From an uncultured Bacilli bacterium (GTDB taxonomy: Bacteria; Bacillota_I; Bacilli_A; RF39; UBA660), in the NCBI GenBank assembly GCA_944329365.1, contig CALVIC010000010.1:1-45895 (forward strand): a stretch of 45,895 nt of DNA, given 5' to 3'. Position numbers and translations under genes: made by a program. The notes under the pieces are model-generated. The model was not told where the DNA came from. It did no database searches and saw only the letters and a list, made by a program, of their open reading frames with translations. Positions 14,048-21,872 of the stretch are shown piece after piece (the stretch's first letter is position 1; the number at the start of each line of letters is the position of its first letter).

Positions 14048-16147
14048 ATGGATATGGAACAAAAAAATAAATATATTGAACAATACATTAATAATATCGC
14101 ATTACAAATAAATGATAAATACAAAGGTCTGATGGACGAAGATAAAATATCTAGAGCGATAAATATGTTTAAAGATTCTTCTGATGACCTAGAAACTGTA
14201 ATAATGCCAAGAATAAATGAACTTGCTCAAAAAGTTATTAATGACTTTCTTGAATTTCAAAAACAAATTCAGGAATTAATGAAAACAAACCCAGAGCAAC
14301 AGCAAAACGATTTAGCAACCTTAGATTTGAACACAGAACAAAATGGAATATATTTAAGCCAACAACAAATTGATTTATTAATGATAACTGATATTAACAC
14401 AAAAGAAGAACTAAAAGATTACATTGAAAATATATGTGGTCAATTTCCCAACATGAAAGTTGAAGATGTTATTTCAAATTTTGATTCCATAATGTCACTA
14501 GAACAATTAGAAGAAGCAAAAAGAACTTTGTATCAAAAATACCAAGATGGATTAATTAGTTATTTAGATAATGCTCGAATGAGTGATATTCAAAAGGCAA
14601 AAGTAAAATTAGAAAGACTTGGAATTAATGGTCAAGAGTTAGATTATTGTTTAACATTAGTATCTCAAAGTAGAATTAGTGAAGCATTTAATTATTTAGG
14701 GCAAAAATATGGCGATAATTTTATAACCAAGTTTAATCGTTCTATGAATGATGATTTTGAAAATATCAAAGATGTATCTTATGATGAAATGAAAAGTTTA
14801 TCTGAAATGATAAAACGTGATAAATCTATAGATACGATAATTGTAGCGACAGGAAAATTTGATAACTCAATTTATCAAACTATGAACGGAAAAGTTTTTG
14901 ATCCATATTTAACTGGTAAAGCATTACAGTTTTGTTATTCCAATAAAAAACATATGAGATATCATGCTTTGTTTGATCAAGCCCATGTTGATAATTTATT
15001 AAAGCAAGGAAAAGGATTAAAGAATCACGACCAAATACTTGCTGAGATGAAAGCCTATGTAAAAATGTCTATGGATTATATTGAAAAAAATAATAGACAA
15101 TTACCAGATGGCACAATGTTGATAAATACAGTTGAAGTATTTAATGAACTTGTAGAAAAAAATAAATCAGATAAAAGTTCTCCATATTCTATGGTATGGG
15201 AAAAATATTTTGGAATAACTATTGAAGAAATAATGTCTTGCTTTGATGGAATTAAGAAGCCTGATGGCGTTGAATTTATGTACAATGAGACAACATTAAC
15301 TGAAAGTCTTCAAAAAAGAGCAATGGTAGAGAAAGTATTATATCAAATAGAACAAAAACAATCTGGATTTATTGATGTTATAGGAGATCAAATGCATTTA
15401 TCTGATGAGGATGTAATGGCAAAAAAAGGATTACAAAACTTAATAGAAACAGCACAAATGCTTAAAAGATTCCAAGATGGTAAAGTAGTTGTTGATGGTC
15501 AAATAAAAGAAATAAAACCTAAAAAAACAGAATGTACCGAACACGATTTTCATTTTACAAAAGCTTTTTTAGAAAATATAAGCATATTAAATCACAGTGG
15601 TCAAAATACTGATTTATGGTCTATCAAAAAAGGTATGCAAGATATAATTTCTAAAACTTATAATCAGAATGGAGTAAAATTCGAAAAAAGTACATACTGG
15701 TCTTTATTTGGGAAGAATGACCATAATATAGTTCGAGCTAATATAAGTATTCAAAAAGAAAATTTTGAAAGAAGAAAAAAAGGATTACCAGAGAAAAGTT
15801 TAATTAAAACTATGTCAGCAGGTTTAATTCCTGATGGGGAAGCATTTTCAAGTATTAAAAGCCTAAAATCAGAAAAAGATTTACAACACAAGGAAGAAAA
15901 TAAATTTTTTGATCAAAGAAGTCAAGGCGAGATTGAAATAGCAAAGCAAATTAACCAAAAAAATCAAATGATAAAACAGCAAAAAGAGCAAACAAGACAA
16001 ATGAATAAACCAAAAGTAAGGACTTTAAGTGCTCATTCATCTAATTCTTCTCAAAATAAAGGCTTTACTAATGTACTTATATTATCATTAATTGCTAGTT
16101 TTGTTGCTGGAGCATTATTTATGATTGTTTATATGATTGTTAGGTAA
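14048..16147 (+). CDS. GH10-like (xylanase-fold) protein, no signal peptide, C-terminal membrane anchor
   Basis: A 699-residue protein. Residues 1-240 are helical and Gln/Asp/Ile-rich. Residues about 255-570 follow the order of GH10 motifs: KALQFCYSNKKHMRYHALFD (like the RGHTLVWH strand), VEVFNELVE (like VVNE, acid/base candidate E367), MYNETTLTESLQKRAMVEKV (like YNDYN with the following helix), IDVIGDQMHLS (like IDGIGLQSH), TECTEHD (like ITELD, nucleophile candidate E498) and STYWSLFGKND (like the closing Trp strand). Both glutamates seem conserved. After a Lys/Gln-rich linker, a single helix (about 676-697) ends the chain. GH10 enzymes are normally secreted; here no signal peptide exists, so the domain would face the cytoplasm. 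The ribosome site is weak (GGTTGGTG). The next gene follows after 6 bases. Confidence 0.65.
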   Translation: MDMEQKNKYIEQYINNIALQINDKYKGLMDEDKISRAINMFKDSSDDLETVIMPRINELAQKVINDFLEFQKQIQELMKTNPEQQQNDLATLDLNTEQNGIYLSQQQIDLLMITDINTKEELKDYIENICGQFPNMKVEDVISNFDSIMSLEQLEEAKRTLYQKYQDGLISYLDNARMSDIQKAKVKLERLGINGQELDYCLTLVSQSRISEAFNYLGQKYGDNFITKFNRSMNDDFENIKDVSYDEMKSLSEMIKRDKSIDTIIVATGKFDNSIYQTMNGKVFDPYLTGKALQFCYSNKKHMRYHALFDQAHVDNLLKQGKGLKNHDQILAEMKAYVKMSMDYIEKNNRQLPDGTMLINTVEVFNELVEKNKSDKSSPYSMVWEKYFGITIEEIMSCFDGIKKPDGVEFMYNETTLTESLQKRAMVEKVLYQIEQKQSGFIDVIGDQMHLSDEDVMAKKGLQNLIETAQMLKRFQDGKVVVDGQIKEIKPKKTECTEHDFHFTKAFLENISILNHSGQNTDLWSIKKGMQDIISKTYNQNGVKFEKSTYWSLFGKNDHNIVRANISIQKENFERRKKGLPEKSLIKTMSAGLIPDGEAFSSIKSLKSEKDLQHKEENKFFDQRSQGEIEIAKQINQKNQMIKQQKEQTRQMNKPKVRTLSAHSSNSSQNKGFTNVLILSLIASFVAGALFMIVYMIVR

Positions 16148-16153
16148 TAATTT

Positions 16154-16762
16154 ATGAGTACAGATTTAAATTTAAAAATATTAGAATCGTATGTTGAGAT
16201 AGATAAAATACAAGATGAAATTAATAATAAAATGTTTAATTTCATTACTAATGCTAATCAACTTGTTGAATTATCAGAGGATGATTATCAGATAGAAAAA
16301 ACAATAAAATTAAATAAAATATCACTTAAAAGTTATATTTTGGATTCACCTTGTTGTTCTTCTTTGCAAGAAAATAATATAACTAATTATTCAATAGAAG
16401 AATTAAAAAATTTTTTTGTTAAATATGAAAAAATATATAATGAAGATTTATCAAAATATTATTTGGCACTTTCTTTATATGAAATACTAGAAGAAATTGA
16501 AAAATTAATAGATAAGAAAATTGAAAGAGAAATTAGTGAGATTAGTAACATTTTCAATGATATTAGAAATATTCAAAATATAGTATCTGATGAATATGAA
16601 AAGTTATATTTTGACTCTAAAAATAAAATAAATACTGAATATAAAAATAATAAAATTAATGATATGGCGTACAATTTATGCATTCAATTATTAAATGATA
16701 TCTTTAATTTTTATATGAATGGTTATCCTAATATTCCAGATGAATACTTATATAAAGAATAA
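16154..16762 (+). CDS. Hypothetical helical protein, partner of the GH10-like gene
   Basis: A 202-residue protein, acidic and Asn/Ile/Lys-rich, probably all helical with a long amphipathic stretch (about 105-150) that may be coiled coil. A Cys pair occurs in SPCCSSLQ. No membrane segment and no recognised family. It starts 6 bases after the stop of the GH10-like gene, so translation is probably coupled; the two likely act together. A long hairpin terminator follows after about 80 bases. Confidence 0.6.
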   Translation: MSTDLNLKILESYVEIDKIQDEINNKMFNFITNANQLVELSEDDYQIEKTIKLNKISLKSYILDSPCCSSLQENNITNYSIEELKNFFVKYEKIYNEDLSKYYLALSLYEILEEIEKLIDKKIEREISEISNIFNDIRNIQNIVSDEYEKLYFDSKNKINTEYKNNKINDMAYNLCIQLLNDIFNFYMNGYPNIPDEYLYKE

Positions 16763-16840
16763 ATTTGTTTATTGTTATTATTACATCGAAAACTTAATGA
16801 TAAGCAAATTAAATTATTATTTGTGTGATACTTAATGATA

Positions 16841-16902
16841 AAATTGACACTCTGATATAAAAAGGATTGTTTCCTTAATTTATATATAGTGTCAATTTTT
16901 TA
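16841..16902 (+). terminator. Long hairpin terminator (both strands)
   Basis: AAATTGACACT pairs with AGTGTCAATTT; an inner stem AAGGA/TTCCTT closes most of the loop; T6 follows. The region is A/T-symmetric enough to end minus-strand transcripts from the coiled-coil remnant too. Confidence 0.75.
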
Positions 16903-17606
16903 CTAAAACTATAATTTCTAAATCTAAGTCATCATGGTCTTTGTGTTTATCATTTTCTTTATTCCAATCATAATCATTTTTTATGTCAGTAATGGTTTTA
17001 TCACTAAATATTCCATGTCCGTATAAGTCTTTTGAAAATTCCCAATAATCTTCACGCTCTTTGTCTTTTCCAAGTATTTTATGTTTGATAAAGTTAACTA
17101 ATCTATTAAATAAATCTTTAAAGTAATCTACTAGTTCTTCAAGATGTTTATTATCTTTTTTTAACTCTTTAATCTCTTTATTTTTGTTTTCAATATTCTT
17201 TGATAAAGTATTTACTTTAAGAGATAAAGCCTCATTATTTTCAGTTAGTATTTTAATTTTTTCTCTATTTTCCTCTAGTTCAGTATCAACATTATTTAGG
17301 GTAACTGATAGTTTTTCAGTTCGTTTAAAATCAGAGTTTGTTTGTTGGGCTTTATCAATATATTCTAAAATTTTATTTTTATCATCTTCGGAAATAGTAT
17401 AGGTATTTTTTACTATTGGTGCTTTTTTTAGATTATTGACTGTGTCTTTAATATCTGTGGTACTTTTATCAAGTTCACTAGATTTTTTACTGGCTATTTC
17501 TAGTGCTTTTTATCTTTTTCCATTTGGTCTTTCATGGCTTGATAAACTCCCATATCTTTGACATTTATATCTTTGTTTCTGCCTTTTTCTTTCTTTTTCA
17601 AAATGC
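16892..17606 (-). pseudogene. Coiled-coil remnant, possibly the C-terminus of a plasmid mobilization (MobV/Pre) protein
   Basis: Read on the minus strand, the frame KGRNKDINVKDMGVYQAMKD breaks at an A5 run (17517-17521), then continues in another frame as LEIASKKSSELDKSTTDIKD, followed by a long Lys/Glu coiled coil and NRLVNFIKHKILGKDKERED to TGA at 16892. There is no start codon; it begins right behind the stop of the 17610 gene. Long coiled-coil tails of this kind close MobV/Pre relaxases of small Bacillota plasmids, but the catalytic N-terminus is absent, so this assignment is tentative. The single frameshift and lack of start make it a remnant either way. Confidence 0.5.
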
Positions 17607-17609
17607 CAT

Positions 17610-17885
17610 TTAAGCCATATTCTTAATATAATCTTCTAATTCTACGAGTTTAATCTTTCTATTTAGATTACCTATATAAATATCAGTAGAATAATTAAAG
17701 GCTAGAAAAGTAGTATTATTTACAACGATTTTATGGGGTTCAATGTAGTTTAAGTTTGTATTGTTAATTCTTTTGATACTTCCATTAGTAATAGTAGGAG
17801 TAACGTGACAGAACTCACAAATAAACTCAATACGTTGTTTCAAACTTTTTTCCATTTCTAACTCTTGTGTAGTAAACTTTATCAT
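17610..17885 (-). CDS. Small accessory protein, 91 residues, unknown function
   Basis: It starts MIKFTTQELEMEKSLKQRIE and contains HVTPTITNGSIKRINNTNLN and YIEPHKIVVNN, followed by FLAFNYSTDIYIGNLNR. It appears beta-rich and soluble, with two Cys near residue 26. AAGGATGG lies about 8 bases before the ATG at 17885; a GTG at 17897 is less likely. A decayed copy lies at 12062-12300. Its position beside a mobilization-like remnant suggests a plasmid or integrative-element gene. Function not recognised. Confidence 0.6.
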   Translation of the reverse strand: MIKFTTQELEMEKSLKQRIEFICEFCHVTPTITNGSIKRINNTNLNYIEPHKIVVNNTTFLAFNYSTDIYIGNLNRKIKLVELEDYIKNMA

Positions 17886-17924
17886 AATTAACACCATCCT
17901 TTCTTTTAGGATGATTTCTATGTA

Positions 17925-17947
17925 CTTCCAAGCCCTACGGGAGTTCG
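17925..17947 (+). other. Inverted tRNA-Gly-like fragment A
   Basis: Plus-strand CTTCCAAGC then CTACGGGAGTTCG match the anticodon loop and variable/T-arm part of the tRNA-Gly(TCC) at 20832-20905, with a small gap. It lies in reverse orientation about 75 bases past the 3' end of tRNA-Gly(CCC). No acceptor or D-arm remains, so it is not a gene. Confidence 0.5.
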
Positions 17948-17953
17948 GAACAC

Positions 17954-17980
17954 AAAAAAATCAATCCAAACGGATTGATT
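17954..17980 (-). terminator. Terminator of tRNA-Gly(CCC) transcript
   Basis: On the minus strand AATCAATCC pairs with GGATTGATT around GTTT, followed by T7. Confidence 0.85.
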
Positions 17981-18022
17981 ATATGTTAAGTTCAAACATA
18001 AAAGTTCGAACAGAAACGTCAC

Positions 18023-18096
18023 TGGAGCACGTGACGGGAATCGGACCCGCATCTTAGGCTTGGGAAGCCCATGTTCTACCACTAAACTACACATGC
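18023..18096 (-). tRNA. tRNA-Gly (CCC anticodon)
   Basis: Minus-strand cloverleaf of 74 bases with encoded CCA. The acceptor GCATGTG pairs with CACGTGC (one G-U). The D-arm is TAGTTTAGTGGTAGA. The anticodon stem TGGGC/GCCTA holds the loop TTCCCAA, anticodon CCC. The T-arm is CGGGTCCGATTCCCG. A CCC-reading tRNA-Gly is optional in low-GC genomes, so its presence beside an accessory island is notable. A terminator follows at 17954-17980. Confidence 0.93.
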
Positions 18097-18143
18097 ACAC
18101 TAAAATTATATCACTAATCATCTAAAATCAAAAGTAGGGAAGA

Positions 18144-19130
18144 CTATTTTATAAAAATACTTATCACATCCTTTAAAACCTTTTTCCCTAAATCATCGAT
18201 ACTTATCTTTGAAAGTAACTTATTAATATTAGACAGTTTTAACTCGTTAAAGTTTTTTGCTCCTGTTAATTTTAAAAGACCAAAGAAACCTTCAACAAGT
18301 CTTTTTCTCTTTTCCAAATCTTGTTTTTCAAGCCAGTTATTGAATATTTTTCTCGCCTTAATACTAAAAGCAGATAACTTGCCATTAACTAAAATTCCAC
18401 CAAAACAAAGCCAAGAGAACAAATCGTGTTGCTTAAAACCACTTTCTTTAGATTTAACGACTTGATATCTGTTTGTGTTGTTAAGTAAAATGCCAACCAC
18501 GCTTTCTTCCGGCAAAAACATCTTTAACTTTTTTTCAAGCCTTAAAAAACCACTTGAATTAAAAACTTTTTCTAGGAAACCTGGACCATCATTATTATAA
18601 ACAAACTTAATCCTTTTAAAAATATCATCGTCAATTTCTAAAACACTTGCCATAGCTAAATTTCCACCTTTACTGTGCCCACCAACGTATATTAACTTAT
18701 CATCTTCATTTATATGATTGACTAAATAATCCTTAGCAAGCCTCTGGGCAGGAACCGGATAATCATAACCAAGTTCAAAATCTTCCTTCCATCCAATAAT
18801 TGAATTATCAGTTCCCCTAAATGCTACATAACAAATATCATTTAACCTTATAGTTATTGCACCAAACTGAGTCTCGTCATTGACAATATTTACATAATCC
18901 CAAAGTTCTAAACCCTTATACCTTATACTATCTAACACCTCAAATAAAAGACCAGCCGCAGGATGATTGCTTTTTTTAAGAACCTTATTAGGTAAAAATA
19001 ACCCGTCGATTTCCCTTCGCCCAAGTGGAAGATAAGCAAACGCCGCACAAACTAAATTATCTACGTCATTCCACTTATAATCATCAAAACTTATATTTTT
19101 ATAATAATTAACATAATCATTTACATTCAT
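18144..19130 (-). CDS. DUF2974 lipase-like alpha/beta hydrolase
   Basis: A 328-residue protein. FGAITIRLNDICYVAFRGTD is the N-terminal strand pair with the Phe-Arg-Gly-Thr-Asp signature of lipase_3-like enzymes. YVGGHSKGGNLAMASV is the nucleophile elbow (G-H-S-K-G). VYNNDGPGF matches the following strand with the likely acid residue, and VGILLNN with KESGFKQHDLFSW may carry the catalytic His. These are the features of DUF2974 (Mbeg1-like) proteins, cytoplasmic in this case because no signal peptide is seen. The substrate is unknown. It is the last gene of a minus-strand run containing three tandem paralogues, 22 bases after the previous stop. No clear AGGAGG precedes the ATG. Confidence 0.8.
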   Translation of the reverse strand: MNVNDYVNYYKNISFDDYKWNDVDNLVCAAFAYLPLGRREIDGLFLPNKVLKKSNHPAAGLLFEVLDSIRYKGLELWDYVNIVNDETQFGAITIRLNDICYVAFRGTDNSIIGWKEDFELGYDYPVPAQRLAKDYLVNHINEDDKLIYVGGHSKGGNLAMASVLEIDDDIFKRIKFVYNNDGPGFLEKVFNSSGFLRLEKKLKMFLPEESVVGILLNNTNRYQVVKSKESGFKQHDLFSWLCFGGILVNGKLSAFSIKARKIFNNWLEKQDLEKRKRLVEGFFGLLKLTGAKNFNELKLSNINKLLSKISIDDLGKKVLKDVISIFIK

Positions 19131-19152
19131 ATTAAATTATATTAAAAAAAGA

Positions 19153-19632
19153 TTACCTTATACGCGGTAAACTTTTAATTAATTTTTTTATTCTTGATTC
19201 AGGCACTTTAGCCAAACTGTCTTGTATAAAATCTGGGAAAATAATCTTACTTTTTCCTTTTTTGACAGACTTAATATCTTTAAGTTGATTAATAATAAAA
19301 TTATATTTAATAATTTCTAAATTAGACTCATTTAAATTGTCATAATTATTATTATTAGTGACACGTTCAATATCATCATAATATAAATCTATCTCTTTAT
19401 CAATCTCTTCACTAGATAAATTTATACAATCATTAAAATCAATAATATAATCTAATGAAGTAATTAAATCTTTGTCTTTTCCAGTTACAAGCAGAAAATC
19501 AGATACTGTTTTCGAAACGCTATTATAATATAAACTTAAATTTCTAAAATTTATATTATTACCTTCCAAAAAATGTATATAACGTAAATCTGTGTTTTGA
19601 ATATATAAAGAACCATTTTTTATAATTTTCAT
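19153..19632 (-). CDS. Tandem paralogue family, member 1 (159 residues)
   Basis: It starts MKIIKNGSLYIQNTDLRYIH and has the family core SLDYIIDFNDCINLSSEEID, then an acidic helix. The same layout (MK(I/V) start, a strand with Gln-x-x-Asp-Leu, then an Ile-Asp-Phe-Asp/Asn motif, then a helix with paired Glu/Lys) occurs in the two genes upstream. The ATG at 19632 is preferred over the GTG at 19644 because it aligns the three starts. I do not recognise the family; it is soluble and possibly protein-binding. It overlaps or abuts its neighbours, so it belongs to the same transcript as the DUF2974 gene. Confidence 0.6.
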   Translation of the reverse strand: MKIIKNGSLYIQNTDLRYIHFLEGNNINFRNLSLYYNSVSKTVSDFLLVTGKDKDLITSLDYIIDFNDCINLSSEEIDKEIDLYYDDIERVTNNNNYDNLNESNLEIIKYNFIINQLKDIKSVKKGKSKIIFPDFIQDSLAKVPESRIKKLIKSLPRIR

Positions 19633-19640
19633 TTCTATTT

Positions 19641-20102
19641 TCACCTTTTAACTAGTACATTTGAACTCTTCTTACTGTAAGCATTCATATAATCATTAAC
19701 CATGTTATTCATTAAAGCAAGACTGCGCTCAGTATCTTTTTTTAAAGATTCAAAATTAGAAATTGGCATAATCAAATTTTTACCACACATTCTAAAATAA
19801 TTCTTGCATAAATTATCCATCTTCTTTTCGATACAGTGAATCTTTCTACATAAATCAGCTAATGACATTTCTTGAATGTCATCAAAATCGACAATATAAT
19901 CATTACTCATAATTAAGTCGATATCTAGCACACTCGAAAATTTTAGATAATAAATATCATCTGCCTTAAGAATGGCTACCTTATAATTGTTTCAATCAAG
20001 AAGTTGATAAACCTCTCTTTGATAGTCAGAACAATTACCTAAAAAATATAAATCTTTAATTTGAACATTCACACAGCCTAACTCTCTGTCTAGTATTTTC
20101 AT
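19641..20102 (-). pseudogene. Tandem paralogue family, member 2, interrupted by TGA
   Basis: From ATG at 20102 it reads MKILDRELGCVNVQIKDLYF and then meets TGA at codon 37 (19994-19992). The same frame goes on: NNYKVAILKADDIYYLKFS, then SNDYIVDFDDIQEMSLADLC, to TGA at 19641. A single nonsense codon splits an otherwise clean 153-codon gene; TGG (Trp) is one change away. Because TGA ends several housekeeping genes here, recoding to Trp is unlikely. A GTG at 19931 could restart translation of the last 96 codons. It lies between two intact paralogues. Confidence 0.65.
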
Positions 20103-20194
20103 AAGCATTCCTTTCTAACAGATAACAAAGCTCCTTAAAAAGGAGACTTGGTATCAAAAATTATAGCACATAATTTTTCCTATTACAATATAAA

Positions 20195-20644
20195 TTATCT
20201 TTTGCTAAAATAATATAACCTTTTACTTAAAACATCATTCTTATCATAAGACTCTAAATCACTAATAACAAATCTATTATTATTCTTTAAATAGAGAATA
20301 GCTTTTAAATCAAATATTATATTATTCTCTTTGTCATATAAACTTCTATCCAAAACCTTATCAATTTTCTTTATTAACTTACTATGCTTATTTATTTCTT
20401 TTTCTATATCTTCATTGTCAAACTTCATAACCTTATCAAAGTCGATAATCCATGATAGTCTGTCAAAATAATCAATTAATTTTGAATCAAATTCTATAAA
20501 ATCAAAGTCATGACCTTTTTTCGCCCAAAATCTATTACTAAGAGTGATTCCCCAAACTGAAAAAGGAATTGCATTATCCGTATTAAAAAGCAAAACCAAA
20601 TCTTTCGCTTGGACCCAAATTTTTTCGTCTTTAAAAACTTTCAT
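20195..20644 (-). CDS. Tandem paralogue family, member 3 (149 residues)
   Basis: It starts MKVFKDEKIWVQAKDLVLLF and has the core LSWIIDFDKVMKFDNEDIEK, followed by a Lys/Asp helical stretch ending KLIKKIDKVLD. It aligns with the two downstream genes in start, spacing and core motif, but sequence identity looks low, so the copies are old or fast-evolving. AGAGGCG lies about 8 bases before ATG. It is the first gene of the minus-strand run that ends with the DUF2974 hydrolase. No function assigned. Confidence 0.6.
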   Translation of the reverse strand: MKVFKDEKIWVQAKDLVLLFNTDNAIPFSVWGITLSNRFWAKKGHDFDFIEFDSKLIDYFDRLSWIIDFDKVMKFDNEDIEKEINKHSKLIKKIDKVLDRSLYDKENNIIFDLKAILYLKNNNRFVISDLESYDKNDVLSKRLYYFSKR

Positions 20645-20748
20645 ATTTAATCGCCTCTGATAAAATAAATTTCACAGGAAACAATAATATCATTTTTTAA
20701 TTTAAATTTCAAATAAAAATTAAAAATGTTAATTGAAATTTAAAATTT

Positions 20749-20776
20749 CTTCCCAAGCTTGACTACGGCAGTTCGA
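20749..20776 (+). other. Inverted tRNA-Gly-like fragment B
   Basis: Plus-strand CTTCCCAAGC, then TTGACTACGGCAGTTCGA resembles the anticodon loop to T-loop of tRNA-Gly(TCC) (CTTCCAAGC, TGACTACGGGAGTTCGA) with two inserted bases and one change. It lies in reverse orientation about 55 bases past the tRNA's 3' end, like fragment A. A T6 run follows, so it could also work as a weak plus-strand terminator. Confidence 0.5.
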
Positions 20777-20782
20777 GTTTTT

Positions 20783-20821
20783 TGTAAAATAAAACTTACA
20801 GAACTATGTATCCTGTAAGTT
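20783..20821 (-). terminator. Terminator of tRNA-Gly(TCC) transcript
   Basis: On the minus strand AACTTACAG pairs with CTGTAAGTT across an 11-base loop and is followed by a T-rich tract (TTATTTTAC). Confidence 0.8.
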
Positions 20822-20831
20822 AGTTTCATAA

Positions 20832-20905
20832 TGGAGCAGGTGAGGAGAATCGAACTCCCGTAGTCAGCTTGGAAGGCTGGGGTTCTACCATTGAACTACA
20901 CCTGC
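20832..20905 (-). tRNA. tRNA-Gly (TCC anticodon)
   Basis: Minus-strand cloverleaf of 74 bases with encoded CCA. The acceptor GCAGGTG pairs with CACCTGC. The D-arm is TAGTTCAATGGTAGA. The anticodon stem with loop CTTCCAA gives TCC. The T-arm is GGGAGTTCGATTCTCC. It has its own terminator. This is the general tRNA-Gly decoder for GGA/GGG. Confidence 0.95.
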
Positions 20906-21003
20906 ATCAGTAGACAATATAAATTATACTGATAAAATTAAATTATGTCAAGCACCCCAGCCCAAATTTTAAAAATTAAAAAAATTTAACTAAAAAGTAG
21001 TAA

Positions 21004-21786
21004 CTATCCAAGCCCATGCTTTCGTTTAAACCTCTCGTTCATCGCCCAAATAATATCGTCAGATAAGTGATACCACTTTATCTGAATATAATCGCGGTAA
21101 CTTTCGTATTTACTATTGTAATTAAGACACCTATTAAGTGGTTGATAAAAAAGCGAACCAAACCCCAAACCGGTTCTTTTGATATCTCTGTTATGCATAA
21201 TCGCCTCCGTAATCTCCGAAGGCGTAATCCAAATAAAATCATTAACAGTCCCATATATAAGCGCATCTATCTTATCCTTTGAATTATTGCCCAGTAAAAC
21301 AAAACGGTGTACAGCCTCTCTTATCACATCTTTCTGATTAAAATAAAAATTAATCATATCTAACTTATCTTGATGTTTATCCTTGTACTCTAAAGAACTA
21401 ACTCTTTTAGACCCGCTGCCATCTATGGTCCCATCGCCATAATGAAAAAGACAAACCTCATTAATAACTGGATCTCCAAATCCAATACTTCTAAGAAAAG
21501 AAATAAAACTGTCTAGCTTCTCGATATGCACCGAATTTTTAATTCCCTTTTTAATACTAATTCCTTTTTCTGTACCTCCGATCTTCATAAAAATATCTGA
21601 TTTCTGCTTATTGAAATTTATCCGACAAGAAATAACCGAATCCGGGTTAACCTCTCCAAAAAGATAAAAAAGCAAATCATCGAAAAGGAGACTCAGATCA
21701 CAAACCCGTCTTCCATTTAAATACCGCATAAACTCATCCTCATTTTTAAAACCACTTATGTCCTTATTAAAAGGTTTTATTTCCAT
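21004..21786 (-). CDS. Hypothetical protein, possible PD-(D/E)XK nuclease-like fold
   Basis: A 260-residue soluble protein. RINFNKQKSDIFMKIGG followed by ISIKKGIKNSVHIEKLD gives an Asp, a beta strand and Ser-Ile-Lys-Lys-Gly spaced like the metal-binding core of restriction-endonuclease-fold proteins (D...SxK in place of D...ExK). The C-terminal half holds many aromatic residues (FIWITPSEITEAI, GFGSLFYQPLNRC). I infer the fold; no family is certain. AGAGGTGAT lies before ATG. It is a single gene between a tRNA and spoVS. Alternative: a structural protein without catalytic activity. Confidence 0.55.
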   Translation of the reverse strand: MEIKPFNKDISGFKNEDEFMRYLNGRRVCDLSLLFDDLLFYLFGEVNPDSVISCRINFNKQKSDIFMKIGGTEKGISIKKGIKNSVHIEKLDSFISFLRSIGFGDPVINEVCLFHYGDGTIDGSGSKRVSSLEYKDKHQDKLDMINFYFNQKDVIREAVHRFVLLGNNSKDKIDALIYGTVNDFIWITPSEITEAIMHNRDIKRTGLGFGSLFYQPLNRCLNYNSKYESYRDYIQIKWYHLSDDIIWAMNERFKRKHGLG

Positions 21787-21846
21787 AAATTATCACCTCT
21801 ATAAATATATATAGAGCGTAAACATTAAATTTCCTTTTTTAAAAAC

Positions 21847-21872
21847 AAAAAAGGCCATAAAAGACCTATCTT
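21847..21872 (-). terminator. Intrinsic terminator after spoVS
   Basis: On the minus strand AGGTC pairs with GGCCT (one G-U) around TTTTAT, followed by T7. Confidence 0.75.

Noticed and set aside
17184-17402. 72-codon plus-strand frame
   Set aside because: It is the complement of the coiled-coil remnant on the minus strand, with no ribosome site.
17918-18121. 67-codon minus-strand frame across the tRNA-Gly(CCC)
   Set aside because: It is an accidental reading of the tRNA gene and its flanks.
19992-19994. TGA read as Trp (alternative genetic code)
   Set aside because: TGA ends prkC, rsgA and other intact genes at the expected lengths, so it is a true stop; the codon is better seen as a nonsense mutation.
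21067-21282. Plus-strand frame inside the 260-residue gene
   Set aside because: Opposite-strand shadow without a ribosome site; the minus-strand frame is longer and has AGAGGTG.
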